A stretch of DNA of 64,000 nt from an uncultured Clostridia bacterium (GCA_944384835.1 CALWUU010000013.1:61503-125502); one strand, 5' to 3'; positions 9,109-18,568 are shown, counted from the stretch's first letter. Numbers and translations are program-made. Notes: generated by a model from the letters alone, not told the origin.

Positions 9109-10149
9109 TCAATATGCATCGCTCAGCGGATTGAGTACACCATACTCTTTTTTATCCATATCATCAATAAATTTGATGGCTTTACCTGCGCCTTCCACAA
9201 CACAAGTAGCCGGATTTTCCGCAATACGTACCGGGATTTCTGTTTTACGGGAAATCAATTTATCAAACCCATAAATTTGTGCGGAAGCTCCTGTCACAAT
9301 AATACCGTCTGATAAAATATCTCCCATCAATTCCGGCGGAGTAGACTGCAGTATTCTTTGGATCTCTTGCGTAATTTTCATAGCAGGCTCCAATAAACAT
9401 TCCAGCATTTCATCACCGGTTACATCTGCGTATTGAGGTAAACCTGTAATTAAATTACGGCCTTTGATTCTGTGCTTGACAAGCTCTGTTCTCGGATACA
9501 CACAGCCAATGGCAATTTTTACATCTTCTGCCGTGCGTTTTCCAATCAACAGATGATATTTAAAGCGAATATATTTGATTATTGCTTCATCAAACACATC
9601 ACCTGCAATATTAATCGTTTTGGATATGGCTATGCCGCTTAATGAAATGACTGCCATATCGGTTGTACCGCCGCCAATATCTACCACCAAACAACCATGG
9701 GGCTGTTCTATATTAACACCGGCGCCAAGAGCAGCAGCAATCGGCTCTGCAATTAAACAAATTTTTCGTACGCCTGTGGCGCTGATGGAATCCACAACAG
9801 CGCGGCGCTGCACTTCCGTCATTTCACACGGAACACTTACAACAACACGAGGCATAAACACTCTGCTGTCTGTAATTTTTTTTAAAAAAGTCTGAATGGT
9901 GTATTGAATCAAATCATAGTCAGAAATAACACCGTGGCATAAGGGCTGGACAACGGATATACGTTCAGAGGTTCTGCCTAACATAGCATAGGCTTCATTG
10001 CCGATTGCAATAATTTCATCTTCGATTAAATCTATTGCTACCACTGCAGGCTCGTTGAGCACAATGCCTTTCCCCTCCATATAAATTTTGATTACTGAAG
10101 TACCTAAATCAATCGCTATGTCTTTTCCTGCCACGTGTTCACCACCCAT
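9109..10149 (-). CDS. mreB: MreB/Mbl-type bacterial actin, rod shape-determining protein
   Basis: 346 aa, the usual MreB size. The actin-fold phosphate loops are IAIDLGTSVIKIY (residues 11-23) and VVDIGGGTTDMAVIS (155-169); VVVSVPCEMTEVQRRAV and IVTGASAQIYGFD are the connecting and adenosine regions. MreB filaments guide peptidoglycan synthesis beneath the membrane. No mreC or mreD is adjacent; it instead follows comF by 124 nt, so it may be a second, Mbl-like paralogue. The ATG at 10149 has a weak AGG box. A GTG five codons later (10134) has a better GGTGGTG box and could be the true start. No terminator is visible before the pflB promoter. Confidence 0.88.
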   Translation of the reverse strand: MGGEHVAGKDIAIDLGTSVIKIYMEGKGIVLNEPAVVAIDLIEDEIIAIGNEAYAMLGRTSERISVVQPLCHGVISDYDLIQYTIQTFLKKITDSRVFMPRVVVSVPCEMTEVQRRAVVDSISATGVRKICLIAEPIAAALGAGVNIEQPHGCLVVDIGGGTTDMAVISLSGIAISKTINIAGDVFDEAIIKYIRFKYHLLIGKRTAEDVKIAIGCVYPRTELVKHRIKGRNLITGLPQYADVTGDEMLECLLEPAMKITQEIQRILQSTPPELMGDILSDGIIVTGASAQIYGFDKLISRKTEIPVRIAENPATCVVEGAGKAIKFIDDMDKKEYGVLNPLSDAY

Positions 10150-10273
10150 CTATTACCTAAATATCAATTCATATTATAGTACATCAATTTGCATTTTGCA
10201 ATGTGGCATCCATACCAAACGCAAACATTTACGAAAGGTTTACAAAATGACATAAAATGCCGCCGAAATATGT

Positions 10274-10996
10274 TCATATTCTTTTATATACGCAGGATTT
10301 TTCAAATGGATCCTGTATATCCAAATACACATTAGGTCTGCATGCAACTGCTCCGCATAATACTGCTTTCGCGCCATGTTTTATCAATACTGCCGCGCAT
10401 TCTGCCAAGGTGTAGCCTGTTGTTACAATATCATCCACAAGCAAAACCTTCTTATTGGTAATATGCTTATTTTCTGCCAGTTCATACACACCTTTTACAT
10501 TTTCTTTTCTATCTTTCAAATGCAGCCGATGCTGTTCTGCATTATGCTTCGTTTTTATCATACAATTCACATATGGAACACCCAGACATTGGGCTGTTCT
10601 CTTTGCAATTAATTCGGATTGATTGTATCCTCTCTCTTTCAAACGTTCTTTGGAAATTGGGACACTGACCACAGCTTCGCACATAGATTCCATTCCTTCA
10701 TGACAAACAGCCGCCGCTAATTTCTCACCAAAGAATGGGCCGTACTGCGGTTTATGATAAAACTTAAAATTGACAATCAATTCCTGAATTTTATCTTCGT
10801 ATAAATACGGCGCTACACAAATTCCATGAAAAAATTCATTTTCAACTTTCGCTGTTTGAATATCATCCAAAAGAAATATTTTATCATCACACTTTTTACA
10901 GATGCAGGAACCCATTGGAACAATTTCATTACAAAATACGCATCTGGGAGGAAACAACATATCCAGCAGTTTACTTTTCAAACTCTGTTTTTTCAT
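10274..10996 (-). CDS. comF: ComF family protein (phosphoribosyltransferase-like)
   Basis: 240 aa. A zinc-ribbon-like N-terminus has CVFC (Cys19, Cys22) and CICKKC (Cys31-Cys36). The C-terminal half is a PRTase fold with the PRPP-binding loop VLLVDDIVTTGYTL and VPISKERLKERGYNQSELIAK. In transformable bacteria ComF is needed for DNA uptake and helps bring single strands into the cytoplasm; many non-competent Clostridia also keep it. The start lies inside the recD2 end (26-nt overlap), so translation is probably coupled. Pairing of comF with a helicase gene agrees with a DNA-processing role. Confidence 0.9.
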   Translation of the reverse strand: MKKQSLKSKLLDMLFPPRCVFCNEIVPMGSCICKKCDDKIFLLDDIQTAKVENEFFHGICVAPYLYEDKIQELIVNFKFYHKPQYGPFFGEKLAAAVCHEGMESMCEAVVSVPISKERLKERGYNQSELIAKRTAQCLGVPYVNCMIKTKHNAEQHRLHLKDRKENVKGVYELAENKHITNKKVLLVDDIVTTGYTLAECAAVLIKHGAKAVLCGAVACRPNVYLDIQDPFEKSCVYKRI

Positions 10997-13202
10997 GTTC
11001 CGCTTCCCCTATCATAAAATAATACAGTCCCGAATATCGTCTTGTTTTGCGGTCGTTCTCTACCATAGTATGAACAGTCCGTTCCATACCTACCAGTACC
11101 ACCATATTTTTCCCTCGGGTAATGCCCGTATACAGTAAATTACGGTAATACAATTGAGGAGGTCCCGGAAACATGGGCATAATCACCGCAGGGAATTCAT
11201 TACCCTGACTTTTATGTACCGTAATGGCATAAGCATGTTCCAGCTCTGACGCACTTTCCATAGTATATAATACCAACTTATCATCTATTTGTATGATTAA
11301 AGTTCCTTCCCGTTTGTCAATTTCCAGTAAGATGCCCACGTCGCCATTGTAAACGCCTTCTCCGCAAGTACCGTCTTCTTTGCTCCAAGGTAAATTATAA
11401 TTGTTTTTGCTTTGCATCACTTTATCGCCTTCGCGTAAAATCATTTGGTTGATTGTAACCTCACGTTTTCCTTCTTCAGGCGGATTTAATTTTTCTTGTA
11501 ATTTCTTATTAAAAGAAACAGTACCCAATTCACCCTTGCGGCTGGGACAAAGCACCTGAATATCATGGAAAGGAGAGTAACCGTATGTATTGGGTAAACG
11601 CTCGCTGCAAAGTCCCACTATGGTCTGCGAAATACGGTGACTGTCATTGCAAGGCAAAAAGAAAAAGTCATTGTCTTTTATACGCAAATCCGGCATTTGA
11701 CCGTTTACAATTTTATGTGCATTGGTTACAATCAAGCTTTCCATGGACTGACGGAAAATCTCATTTAACTGGACAACCGGAAGCATATGAGTGTCAATTA
11801 AATTTCCCAACACATTACCAGCGCCTACGGAGGGCAGCTGGTCGCTGTCTCCAACTAAAATAAGCCTGCATCCCAACGGAAGAGCACGTAAAACACCTTC
11901 AAATAAAGTAACATCTACCATAGAAAGTTCATCCAATATTAGGGCATCGCATTCTAATAAGTTGCGCTCATTTTTATTGAACGCAGGACGTTCCTTTTCA
12001 TTCCATTCTACCTGAAGCAAACGATGAATGGTTTTGGCTTCACAACCTGTTAATTCCGTCATACGTTTTGCCGCTCTTCCTGTTGGTGCTCCCAGCAGTA
12101 CCTTTTCCCCTTCAAATTCTAATATTTGTATAATTGCGTTTAAAGTAGTTGTTTTTCCTGTACCCGGTCCGCCGGTCAAAATCAGAATTCCCTTTTCCAA
12201 AGCCTGACAAATCGCCTTTTTCTGGTTGTCTGCATATTGGATATTATATTTTTCCTCCAAATCCTGAATATAACCTTCTGCGCCTATAATAGACTGAGCA
12301 GGATATTTCAGTAACATCATGAGTCTCTGCGCGCAATATATTTCAGCGTCATACATGCGATTGGTAAAAATATATTCCCTTTCTCCAAACATATCATAAG
12401 AGACCATGTTTCTTTCTTTCATCTGCTGTAATGTGGTAACCAGCAGCTCCTGTGAAACATCTAATAAACCGCATGCCACATGAATTAATTTATCCGCAGG
12501 CAAGCAAGTATGACCATTATTCATATTATGAGACAAAATATATAAAATACCTGACTGCAAGCGAAAAGAATGATCCTGGGGCACGTTTAACTGTTCTGCA
12601 ATGATATCTGCACGCATAAAATCTATTTCTATTGATTCCTGGCATAAACAATAGGGATCGCGCTCAATTTCTTCTTTTGCATGGCTTCCCAACGCTTTCC
12701 ATATACGTATAGATTCTTCAGGCGTAATGTGGTATTGCTTTAAATACAGCATCAATTCTTTGATTCCGAACACACGCTGAAACTCATCATGAATTTTTTC
12801 TGCTTTCGATGCGGTAATGCCCTTAATGGCACAAAGCCTTTCGGGTTCTTGTTCAATGATATCCAAAGCTTGTTCACCGAACATTTCTACTATTTTTGCA
12901 GCGGTAGCCGCACCTACTCCTTTAATGGCACCTGACGAAAGATATTTTAAAATGGCGCCTGATGTGGCCGGCTTGGAGCGTTCAAACGTTTCAGCTTTGA
13001 ATTGGTCGCCAAATGTTGGATGATTCACCCATGTTCCAATAATCTGTAATTCTTCTCCACAGCTTACATACGGCATAGTACCTACAACCACGACCAACTC
13101 GTCTCCGGTATCCAGTTCTAAAATGGTATATCCGTTTGTTTCATTTTTAAAAATAATTTGCTCTACGGAACCACTGAGTTCCAAAAGCTGTTTTTGTGCC
13201 AT
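10971..13202 (-). CDS. recD2: RecD2-type ATP-dependent DNA helicase
   Basis: 743-aa superfamily 1B 5'-3' helicase. The N-terminal region (about 1-300) contains the OB-like start SGSVEQIIFKNE and helix-hairpin-helix repeats (IKGVGAATAAKIV, IKGITASKAEKI) typical of RecD2 rather than RecBCD RecD. Walker A is GGPGTGKTTT (about 344-353), Walker B is LDELSMVD, the sensor is GDSDQLPSVGAG, and the C-terminal UvrD-like segment is AITVHKSQGNEF. RecD2 works without RecBC in repair and replication-fork maintenance. The longest frame begins at a TTG (13262); I use the ATG at 13202, where family similarity starts, although its ribosome binding site (GGTGA) is weak. It overlaps comF. Confidence 0.93.
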   Translation of the reverse strand: MAQKQLLELSGSVEQIIFKNETNGYTILELDTGDELVVVVGTMPYVSCGEELQIIGTWVNHPTFGDQFKAETFERSKPATSGAILKYLSSGAIKGVGAATAAKIVEMFGEQALDIIEQEPERLCAIKGITASKAEKIHDEFQRVFGIKELMLYLKQYHITPEESIRIWKALGSHAKEEIERDPYCLCQESIEIDFMRADIIAEQLNVPQDHSFRLQSGILYILSHNMNNGHTCLPADKLIHVACGLLDVSQELLVTTLQQMKERNMVSYDMFGEREYIFTNRMYDAEIYCAQRLMMLLKYPAQSIIGAEGYIQDLEEKYNIQYADNQKKAICQALEKGILILTGGPGTGKTTTLNAIIQILEFEGEKVLLGAPTGRAAKRMTELTGCEAKTIHRLLQVEWNEKERPAFNKNERNLLECDALILDELSMVDVTLFEGVLRALPLGCRLILVGDSDQLPSVGAGNVLGNLIDTHMLPVVQLNEIFRQSMESLIVTNAHKIVNGQMPDLRIKDNDFFFLPCNDSHRISQTIVGLCSERLPNTYGYSPFHDIQVLCPSRKGELGTVSFNKKLQEKLNPPEEGKREVTINQMILREGDKVMQSKNNYNLPWSKEDGTCGEGVYNGDVGILLEIDKREGTLIIQIDDKLVLYTMESASELEHAYAITVHKSQGNEFPAVIMPMFPGPPQLYYRNLLYTGITRGKNMVVLVGMERTVHTMVENDRKTRRYSGLYYFMIGEAEHEKTEFEK

Positions 13203-13300
13203 AGTTTCACCGAAATCCGTTTCTTTTTTATTCAGTATAATACTTTTTCCTACAGTTTGCAAACCTTGGAAAATGGCTCAATACCGGAAACTATCACCCG

Positions 13301-14797
13301 CTATGATGTGTATTCATTTTGATAAACATTTAGTTCAAACCAGAAAGTACTTCCGTGACCAACTTGACTTTTTACGCCATAAGTTGCACCTTGATGCATA
13401 TCTAAAATTGTCTTAACAATATTCAATCCCAAACCTGTTCCAACTGCTGCACGTTTATGATTTTTATCTACTTTGTAATAGCGATCCCAAATATCGTTCA
13501 ATTTACTTTGTTCGATTCCTTCGCCGGTATCGATTACTTCAATACGTACACGCTTCTGCTTTCCATTTACAGCGGGAACCAGTATCTGTTTGATTGTAAC
13601 TGTTTTATCTTCTCCAATATACGTGAGTGCATTATTGATTAAATTATACACCACTTGAGATAGTTTTAAGGCATCACCATATACGTAAATATCTTCATCG
13701 GCTTCAAATATAATTTTGTACTCTGTTAATTTTGTATATCTGGTCAATATTTCTCTGATATTTTCCGTTAAGTTTAAAGCTTCACCGTTAAAAGGAATCG
13801 TGCCGGATTGCAATTTGGAAATATCCAAAACATCATTGACCAATGTGGTTAGGCGTTTCGCCTCATCAATAATAATCTGTACGTTTTCCGGTGTATTTTC
13901 ATTTGGAATATCTCTCATAACTTCTGCATATCCGGTAATCATCGTTAATGGGGTACGTAAATCATGAGAAATATTTGCAATTAATTCCCTCTGCAATTTT
14001 TCTACTTTAGACAATTCTTTGGCAGCATAATTTAGCGTATTTGCAAGCTCTGCTATTTCACGGTAGCCGCTTGCATCGAAATCAACATCATATTTTCCCT
14101 GCGCCAAAACTTTTGCGGATTTATTAATTTTAACAATAGGCGATGACAAATTTTTTGCAAGCAGCAGTGCCATAATAATTGCCAGTACAATCATAATAAT
14201 CGTAATCCAAAGCAATTGTACTTTCAACGTTTGGACTGTTGATACAACCGGAGAAATTGAGGTGTTCAATAAAATTAAAATATTTTCTCTATTTTTTGTT
14301 GTAACAATTTTGGTATAAATTACACTCTCGATTTGATTTGGGTTATCTGTTTCGCCTAAAAAAATTTGACTTTTTCTCTCGTTAAGCATTGCTCTTTCAA
14401 CAAAAGTTCCCCCATTTGACGCAGTCAACTCATATGCTCTGGCAAGACGATAGGATGATAACTCGTGAATAATACAATTTGGCAAAGCATCTATTGCATA
14501 GATAACAGAGCCGTCTTCTGTGCAAAGCGTAATACAAATTTGTTTATCATTTGCGACGTTCTTTAAAACCGTGACTAATTGATCAGAATCAATATTATCA
14601 CTGATGTCTTTCAACGAAGTTTCAATATCATTAATTTTTATGGAGCGGTAAAAAGTATTGAGCATACCTATTTGAAATACCCATAACAAGCTCAAAACAA
14701 CAGCAATAAACGCAATAAAAATAGCAAATATCTTCCAGAAAATACTTACTTTATCTTTGCCTTTTTGTTTTTTTCGTATTAAATTATTCCACTTCAA
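13301..14797 (-). CDS. Sensor histidine kinase (HAMP, HisKA, HATPase)
   Basis: 498 aa. It has a transmembrane segment at about 18-41, an extracellular sensor domain (42-193), a second transmembrane helix at 194-214, then HAMP (about 215-267). The HisKA phospho-acceptor is ISHDLRTPLT with His278. The ATPase domain has an N box around VVYNLINNALTY, the G1 box DTGEGIE and the G2 box GTGLGLNIVK. It should phosphorylate the response regulator encoded just upstream, with which it overlaps by 14 nt. The sensor domain resembles PAS-less WalK/PhoR-type extracytoplasmic domains but the signal cannot be named. The phosphatase-type E/T after the His is replaced by DLRTP, the common HPK1 form. Confidence 0.92.
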   Translation of the reverse strand: MKWNNLIRKKQKGKDKVSIFWKIFAIFIAFIAVVLSLLWVFQIGMLNTFYRSIKINDIETSLKDISDNIDSDQLVTVLKNVANDKQICITLCTEDGSVIYAIDALPNCIIHELSSYRLARAYELTASNGGTFVERAMLNERKSQIFLGETDNPNQIESVIYTKIVTTKNRENILILLNTSISPVVSTVQTLKVQLLWITIIMIVLAIIMALLLAKNLSSPIVKINKSAKVLAQGKYDVDFDASGYREIAELANTLNYAAKELSKVEKLQRELIANISHDLRTPLTMITGYAEVMRDIPNENTPENVQIIIDEAKRLTTLVNDVLDISKLQSGTIPFNGEALNLTENIREILTRYTKLTEYKIIFEADEDIYVYGDALKLSQVVYNLINNALTYIGEDKTVTIKQILVPAVNGKQKRVRIEVIDTGEGIEQSKLNDIWDRYYKVDKNHKRAAVGTGLGLNIVKTILDMHQGATYGVKSQVGHGSTFWFELNVYQNEYTS

Positions 14798-15461
14798 ACC
14801 GGTAGCCTACCCCTCTAAGTGTGACAATAAATTTGCTGTATTTGCCAAGACTTTTTCTCAGCAATTTTATATGAGTATCCAATGTTCTGTCATCACCGTA
14901 AAAATCATATCCCCATACATTCGTGATTAACATTTCACGGGTAAGCGCGATATTTTTATTTTCTGACATATAAAACAACAAATCGTATTCTTTTGGAGAC
15001 AAATCTATTTTTTCACCGTCAACTGTCACAATGCGTGCAGTATAATCAATCGCAAGTCCTTCAAATTCGACTTTGTCGTTCAATTGTGTTTGAGGAGAAG
15101 AACGCTTGATGACAGCGTTAATACGCATCATCAATTCTTTGGGAGAAAACGGTTTTACCACATAGTCGTCGATCCCCAATTCAAAGCCATGAATTTTATC
15201 ATATTCTTCACCGCGTGCAGACAACATAATAACAGGTGTATTGCAATTTTTTCGAATTTCTTTTACTGCAGAAAAGCCATCCAATTCGGGCATCATGACA
15301 TCCATAATAATAATAGAATATAAATCAGGATTTTTACGGCAAAGCATGACAGCCTCCATACCGTCGGCTGCTTCTGTTACGGTATGTCCTTCAAATTCAG
15401 CATATTTACGAATAAGCTGGCGAATTTTTTCTTCATCATCTACAACTAAAAGATGATACAT
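14784..15461 (-). CDS. OmpR/PhoB-family response regulator
   Basis: 225 aa. The receiver domain (1-115) has the acidic pair Asp8-Asp9, phospho-acceptor Asp54 (IIMDVMMPELDG) and switch Lys103 (VKPFSPKEL). The C-terminal winged helix (about 128-225) carries LSPKEYDLLFYM and the DDRTLDTHIKLLRKSLG recognition region. It is transcribed before the kinase and overlaps it by 14 nt, a standard two-component pair. Target genes are not evident; recD2-comF-mreB follow on the same strand without a visible terminator. A GGAAAGAGGAA ribosome binding site precedes the ATG. Confidence 0.94.
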   Translation of the reverse strand: MYHLLVVDDEEKIRQLIRKYAEFEGHTVTEAADGMEAVMLCRKNPDLYSIIIMDVMMPELDGFSAVKEIRKNCNTPVIMLSARGEEYDKIHGFELGIDDYVVKPFSPKELMMRINAVIKRSSPQTQLNDKVEFEGLAIDYTARIVTVDGEKIDLSPKEYDLLFYMSENKNIALTREMLITNVWGYDFYGDDRTLDTHIKLLRKSLGKYSKFIVTLRGVGYRFEVE

Positions 15462-15542
15462 ATTGATTTCCTCTTTCCTAAATTATCAAATTTTAACTAC
15501 ATTTTAACGTATCTATGTGAAGATTGAATGATTATTTTAAAA

Positions 15543-15571
15543 ATTATAGCATAAAAGAAATTACCGTGCAA
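15543..15571 (-). promoter_or_regulatory. Predicted promoter of the two-component operon
   Basis: TTGCAC (15566-15571), 17-nt spacer, TATAAT (15543-15548) on the minus strand, 80 nt ahead of the response regulator. The 15462-15861 gap otherwise holds only AT-rich sequence and the divergent promoter listed next. Confidence 0.68.
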
Positions 15572-15786
15572 TTTTTAACTGACAGACATTATCGGATGCT
15601 TATAAAGGTTTTCATCAATAAATATTAAAAGATATCCTTCGGTGTATATACTTTTCAAAACACAGAAACGAAAAAGCCGTTTTAGCTATTATTGAAAACA
15701 TTTTTATGAATACAGGAAATGCTATTGTCATTTTCACAAAATAATTGGAAATTTAACAGTTAATCACTGAAAGTTGTAAATAAATA

Positions 15787-15815
15787 TTGATTCATGGCAG
15801 AAAACATAGTATTAT
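15787..15815 (+). promoter_or_regulatory. Predicted promoter of the tandem Rrf2 genes
   Basis: TTGATT (15787-15792), 17-nt spacer, TATTAT (15810-15815). Transcription would begin about 40 nt before the first ATG. Rrf2 proteins often repress their own promoter, but no clear dyad is seen here. Confidence 0.55.
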
Positions 15816-15861
15816 AGTAGTGTATTACAAATGCAACTATCAACAGGAGGAATTTTGATAT

Positions 15862-16296
15862 ATGAAGCTTTCCACAAAAAGCAGATATGCGTTAGAAGGC
15901 TTAGCTTATATTGCCATATACAGTCCCAATGAAGCAATACGCATCAAGCAAATTGCTGAAGATACGGGAATTACTGTTGCTTATTTAGAGCAAATCTTTT
16001 TTCTGCTGAAAAAGGCTGGATTGCTGTTAACCGTACGCGGCGCGAAAGGTGGTTTTTTGCTGGCACAAAGTCCAAAGGATATCACCGTAGGCATGGTACT
16101 GCGTGCAATTGAGCACGACTTAGCACCAGTAAAATGCGTCTATGATTTGGAATCTTGCACCAGCAAAGTACGCTCCAGTTGTGTGAATCGTCAAATATGG
16201 GTACGTTTAACGAATGCAATTGAAAATACCGTTGACAATATTACTTTGGAAGATTTAAAAGTAAAATATCTCAAGCGTAAAGGAGATGTAACATGA
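15862..16296 (+). CDS. Rrf2-family transcriptional regulator with a three-Cys (IscR-like) cluster site
   Basis: 144-aa winged-helix regulator. The N-terminus MKLSTKSRYALEGLAYIA, the recognition helix VAYLEQIFFLLKKAGLL and the wing VRGAKGGFLLA are typical of Rrf2/IscR/CymR. Three cysteines at 92, 99 and 107 sit where IscR binds [2Fe-2S] (Cys92, 98, 104 in E. coli), so this copy may sense Fe-S or redox state. Spacing differs slightly from IscR. AGGAGG lies upstream of the ATG. No isc or suf genes are adjacent. Its TGA overlaps the start of a second Rrf2 gene (ATGA). Confidence 0.9.
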   Translation: MKLSTKSRYALEGLAYIAIYSPNEAIRIKQIAEDTGITVAYLEQIFFLLKKAGLLLTVRGAKGGFLLAQSPKDITVGMVLRAIEHDLAPVKCVYDLESCTSKVRSSCVNRQIWVRLTNAIENTVDNITLEDLKVKYLKRKGDVT

Positions 16297-16727
16297 AAAT
16301 ATCCACCAGAGGCAGATATGGTCTGCGGGCGGTGATAGACCTTGCCATGCAGGAAGAAGAGTGCGTTTCCTTAGCAGAAATTGCTGCAAGACAAGATATT
16401 TCATTTAACTATCTGGAAAGTATTTTCTCTTATCTACGCCGTGCAGGTATCGTAATTGGCACAGCAGGTTCTTTGGGCGGCTATACCCTTTCCAAAACCG
16501 CAGCTGAAATGAATCTATATGATATTTTAAAAGTGCTGGAAGGTGAATTATCCATGACAGGCTCCCATGAGCCTGAAAATGAAACCGACTTACGCTCTTT
16601 TCTGAGAGAAGAAGTTTGGGATGTCATAGATAAAAATATAGAAGAAGTACTGAAAAAAACAACAATAAAGCATATGAAAGAAGAATTCAGCAAACAAGAG
16701 GATTCTAATTTTTGTGCCGGTTTATAA
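16293..16727 (+). CDS. Second Rrf2-family regulator, lacking the cysteine cluster
   Basis: 144 aa, the same length as its upstream neighbour and clearly paralogous: MKISTRGRYGLRAVIDLA, ISFNYLESIFSYLRRAGIV and the wing GSLGGYTL. The segment that should hold the three ligands (about 88-112) is acidic and has no Cys; the only cysteines are at residue 19 or so and near the C-terminus. It therefore probably binds DNA without an Fe-S cluster, more like CymR, or forms heterodimers with the first protein. It starts in the 4-nt overlap ATGA, so the two are translationally coupled. Confidence 0.88.
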   Translation: MKISTRGRYGLRAVIDLAMQEEECVSLAEIAARQDISFNYLESIFSYLRRAGIVIGTAGSLGGYTLSKTAAEMNLYDILKVLEGELSMTGSHEPENETDLRSFLREEVWDVIDKNIEEVLKKTTIKHMKEEFSKQEDSNFCAGL

Positions 16728-16728
16728 T

Positions 16729-16761
16729 AAAAGGCGCCTGCGATTTTGCAGGCGCCTTTTA
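16729..16761. terminator. Bidirectional terminator between the Rrf2 genes and trpZ
   Basis: A 12-bp GC-rich stem AAAGGCGCCTGC/GCAGGCGCCTTT around a GATTTT loop, with T-runs on both strands. It lies 2 nt after one stop codon and next to the other. Confidence 0.88.
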
Positions 16762-17580
16762 TTAATTTCCAACTTCAATGCTGATTTGGTTGAACTGATT
16801 TAACAAATCGTCTACATCCAACGCATCTTTTTTTTCATAAGCAGCATCTATTACCATGCCGCCTTTGTGCATCATAATCAAACGATTTCCATATTCAATT
16901 GCAAATTTCAAATTATGGGTAACCATTAATGCAGTCAAATGCTTTTCTTTTACAAACTGGTCCGTTAAACGCATCACATTATCTGCAGATTTCGGGTCTA
17001 ATGCTGCAGTATGTTCATCTAAAACCAAAAGATCAATGGGAGTCATTGTAGCAATCAACAATGCAAGCGCTTGTCTTTGACCGCCTGATAAACTGCCTAC
17101 CTGAATATTCAGTTTATCCTCCAAACCTAATTTTAATAATTCCAGCTGTGATTTGTAAAAATCCAAACGTTTTCTGTTTACCCCAAACGTTAAGCCAAAA
17201 TGTTTGTCTTTTGCTTCTGCCATTGCCATATTTTCCAGAATCGTCAATTCCGGACAAGTACCTTTTGAGGGATCTTGGAATACACGTCCAATAAATTTTG
17301 CACGCTGAAACTCTTTCATTTTCGTGATATTTTGCCCTTTTACCAAAATCTTTCCGCTATCTACAGGCAAGCTTCCACATAGTAAATTCAAAATGGTAGT
17401 TTTTCCGGAACCATTACTTCCAATTACTGAAATAAACTGGTCTTTTAAAATATCCAAGTTAAAATTTTCGAATATGGTAAGCTCGTTAACAGAATGAGGA
17501 TTAAAAGTTTTATGAATATTTTGTAAGCTGACCATAGGTCCGTTATACGTCTCTGCCAGACTATTTTTTGGAGTTGTCAT
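16762..17580 (-). CDS. trpZ: ABC transporter ATP-binding protein, TrpZ-like
   Basis: 272 aa ABC ATPase. Walker A is VIGSNGSGKTTIL, the signature LSGGQRQALAL, Walker B LLVLDEHTAALD and the H-loop VTHNL. It belongs with the permease and binding protein upstream (COG2984-COG4120-COG1101 type). In Streptococcus and other Firmicutes these are the T-box-controlled trpXYZ genes predicted to import tryptophan. The ATG overlaps the trpY end by 20 nt, with AAGGAG 11 nt upstream. The operon ends in the bidirectional terminator. Substrate assignment rests on the T-box specifier, not on the ATPase. Confidence 0.88.
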   Translation of the reverse strand: MTTPKNSLAETYNGPMVSLQNIHKTFNPHSVNELTIFENFNLDILKDQFISVIGSNGSGKTTILNLLCGSLPVDSGKILVKGQNITKMKEFQRAKFIGRVFQDPSKGTCPELTILENMAMAEAKDKHFGLTFGVNRKRLDFYKSQLELLKLGLEDKLNIQVGSLSGGQRQALALLIATMTPIDLLVLDEHTAALDPKSADNVMRLTDQFVKEKHLTALMVTHNLKFAIEYGNRLIMMHKGGMVIDAAYEKKDALDVDDLLNQFNQISIEVGN

Positions 17581-18472
17581 GAACTTTTTTTCTCCTTCCT
17601 GTCAACATATTATTAGAAATCAGAACCACAGCAAAAATACCCGCCATTAGTAACTTTAAATAGTTTGTCGGCAATCCGATTAACATTGCAATACTCAAGC
17701 ACGCTTTATACAAGATGCTTCCTAAAATAACAGCCGTTGTCGCTTTCATAATTGTAATCTTTTTAAACAATGTAGTGCCAATGATAACGGATGCCAGCGC
17801 CATAACAACCATACCTGTACCGCTGTTAATGTTAGCGGAACCGGACTGCTGTCCCAAAATACTGCCTGACAGAGCTGTTAAACCATTTCCGATTGCCAAT
17901 CCCAGAACTTTCATTTTACCGGAATCTCTTCCTAAAGAAGTAACAAATTGCGGATTGCTTCCCGATGCACGCAGCAATAAACCTGATTTTGTTTTCAAAT
18001 ACAAATCAATGATGATTTTCACAAGTATCACCAATACACCGGCCATAATCATCACTTTATAGTCAGACATAACACCTGTGAACAATGAACCGATACCGGA
18101 ATTAAAAATAGTAGGTTTATTAAAGAAAGACAGCACTGCACTGCCATTTGTAATGACTAAGTTGATACTCCATAATGCCGTCATCACCAAAATGCCTGAA
18201 AGTAAATTGGTTACTTTAAACTTCACGTGCAAAATTCCTGTGATACCGCCTGCAACAGCACCGACCAGAAATGATAAAATACATGAAATCCAAGGATCTA
18301 CCCCTACAGATATTAATAATCCCGTAAAACACATTCCCAACGGAAACGAACCGTCTACCGTTAAATCAGGAAAATCCAGCACTTTGTAGGTAATATATAC
18401 ACCGATTGCCATAATACCGTATATAAAACCTTCTTCAAAAATGCTGATGATTAAACTAATAAATACATCCAT
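17561..18472 (-). CDS. trpY: ABC transporter permease, TrpY-like
   Basis: 303 aa, mostly hydrophobic, with roughly eight to nine membrane segments and the BPD_transp_2 (branched-chain amino acid/ribose permease) character: FPDLTVDGSFPLGM, GILHVKFKVTNLLSGILV and GLAIGNGLTALSGSIL. It forms the channel of the predicted tryptophan importer. It overlaps trpZ by 20 nt. The 130 nt between it and trpX hold a hairpin that may lower its expression relative to the binding protein. The exact membrane topology is not derived here. Confidence 0.87.
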   Translation of the reverse strand: MDVFISLIISIFEEGFIYGIMAIGVYITYKVLDFPDLTVDGSFPLGMCFTGLLISVGVDPWISCILSFLVGAVAGGITGILHVKFKVTNLLSGILVMTALWSINLVITNGSAVLSFFNKPTIFNSGIGSLFTGVMSDYKVMIMAGVLVILVKIIIDLYLKTKSGLLLRASGSNPQFVTSLGRDSGKMKVLGLAIGNGLTALSGSILGQQSGSANINSGTGMVVMALASVIIGTTLFKKITIMKATTAVILGSILYKACLSIAMLIGLPTNYLKLLMAGIFAVVLISNNMLTGRRKKVHDNSKK

Positions 18473-18540
18473 GCAGTTACCCGCTTTCTATCATAAGGTC
18501 AAAACAAATTTTATATGGAGGATTTTATGAAAAACGGAAA

Positions 18541-18568
18541 GGAAACACCTCTTCAATAAGATGTTCCC
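18541..18568 (-). terminator. Intercistronic hairpin after trpX (partial terminator or mRNA stabiliser)
   Basis: On the minus strand GGGAACATCT pairs with AGGTGTTTCC (with G-T pairs) around an 8-nt loop, followed by TTTCCGTTTTTC. It lies between the binding-protein and permease genes and would reduce read-through or protect the trpX mRNA. Confidence 0.55.

Noticed and set aside
8710..9312. 200-codon plus-strand frame across the pflB start and riboswitch
   Set aside because: It overlaps the riboswitch, the pflB promoter and the mreB-like 3' end on the other strand and has no recognisable domain.
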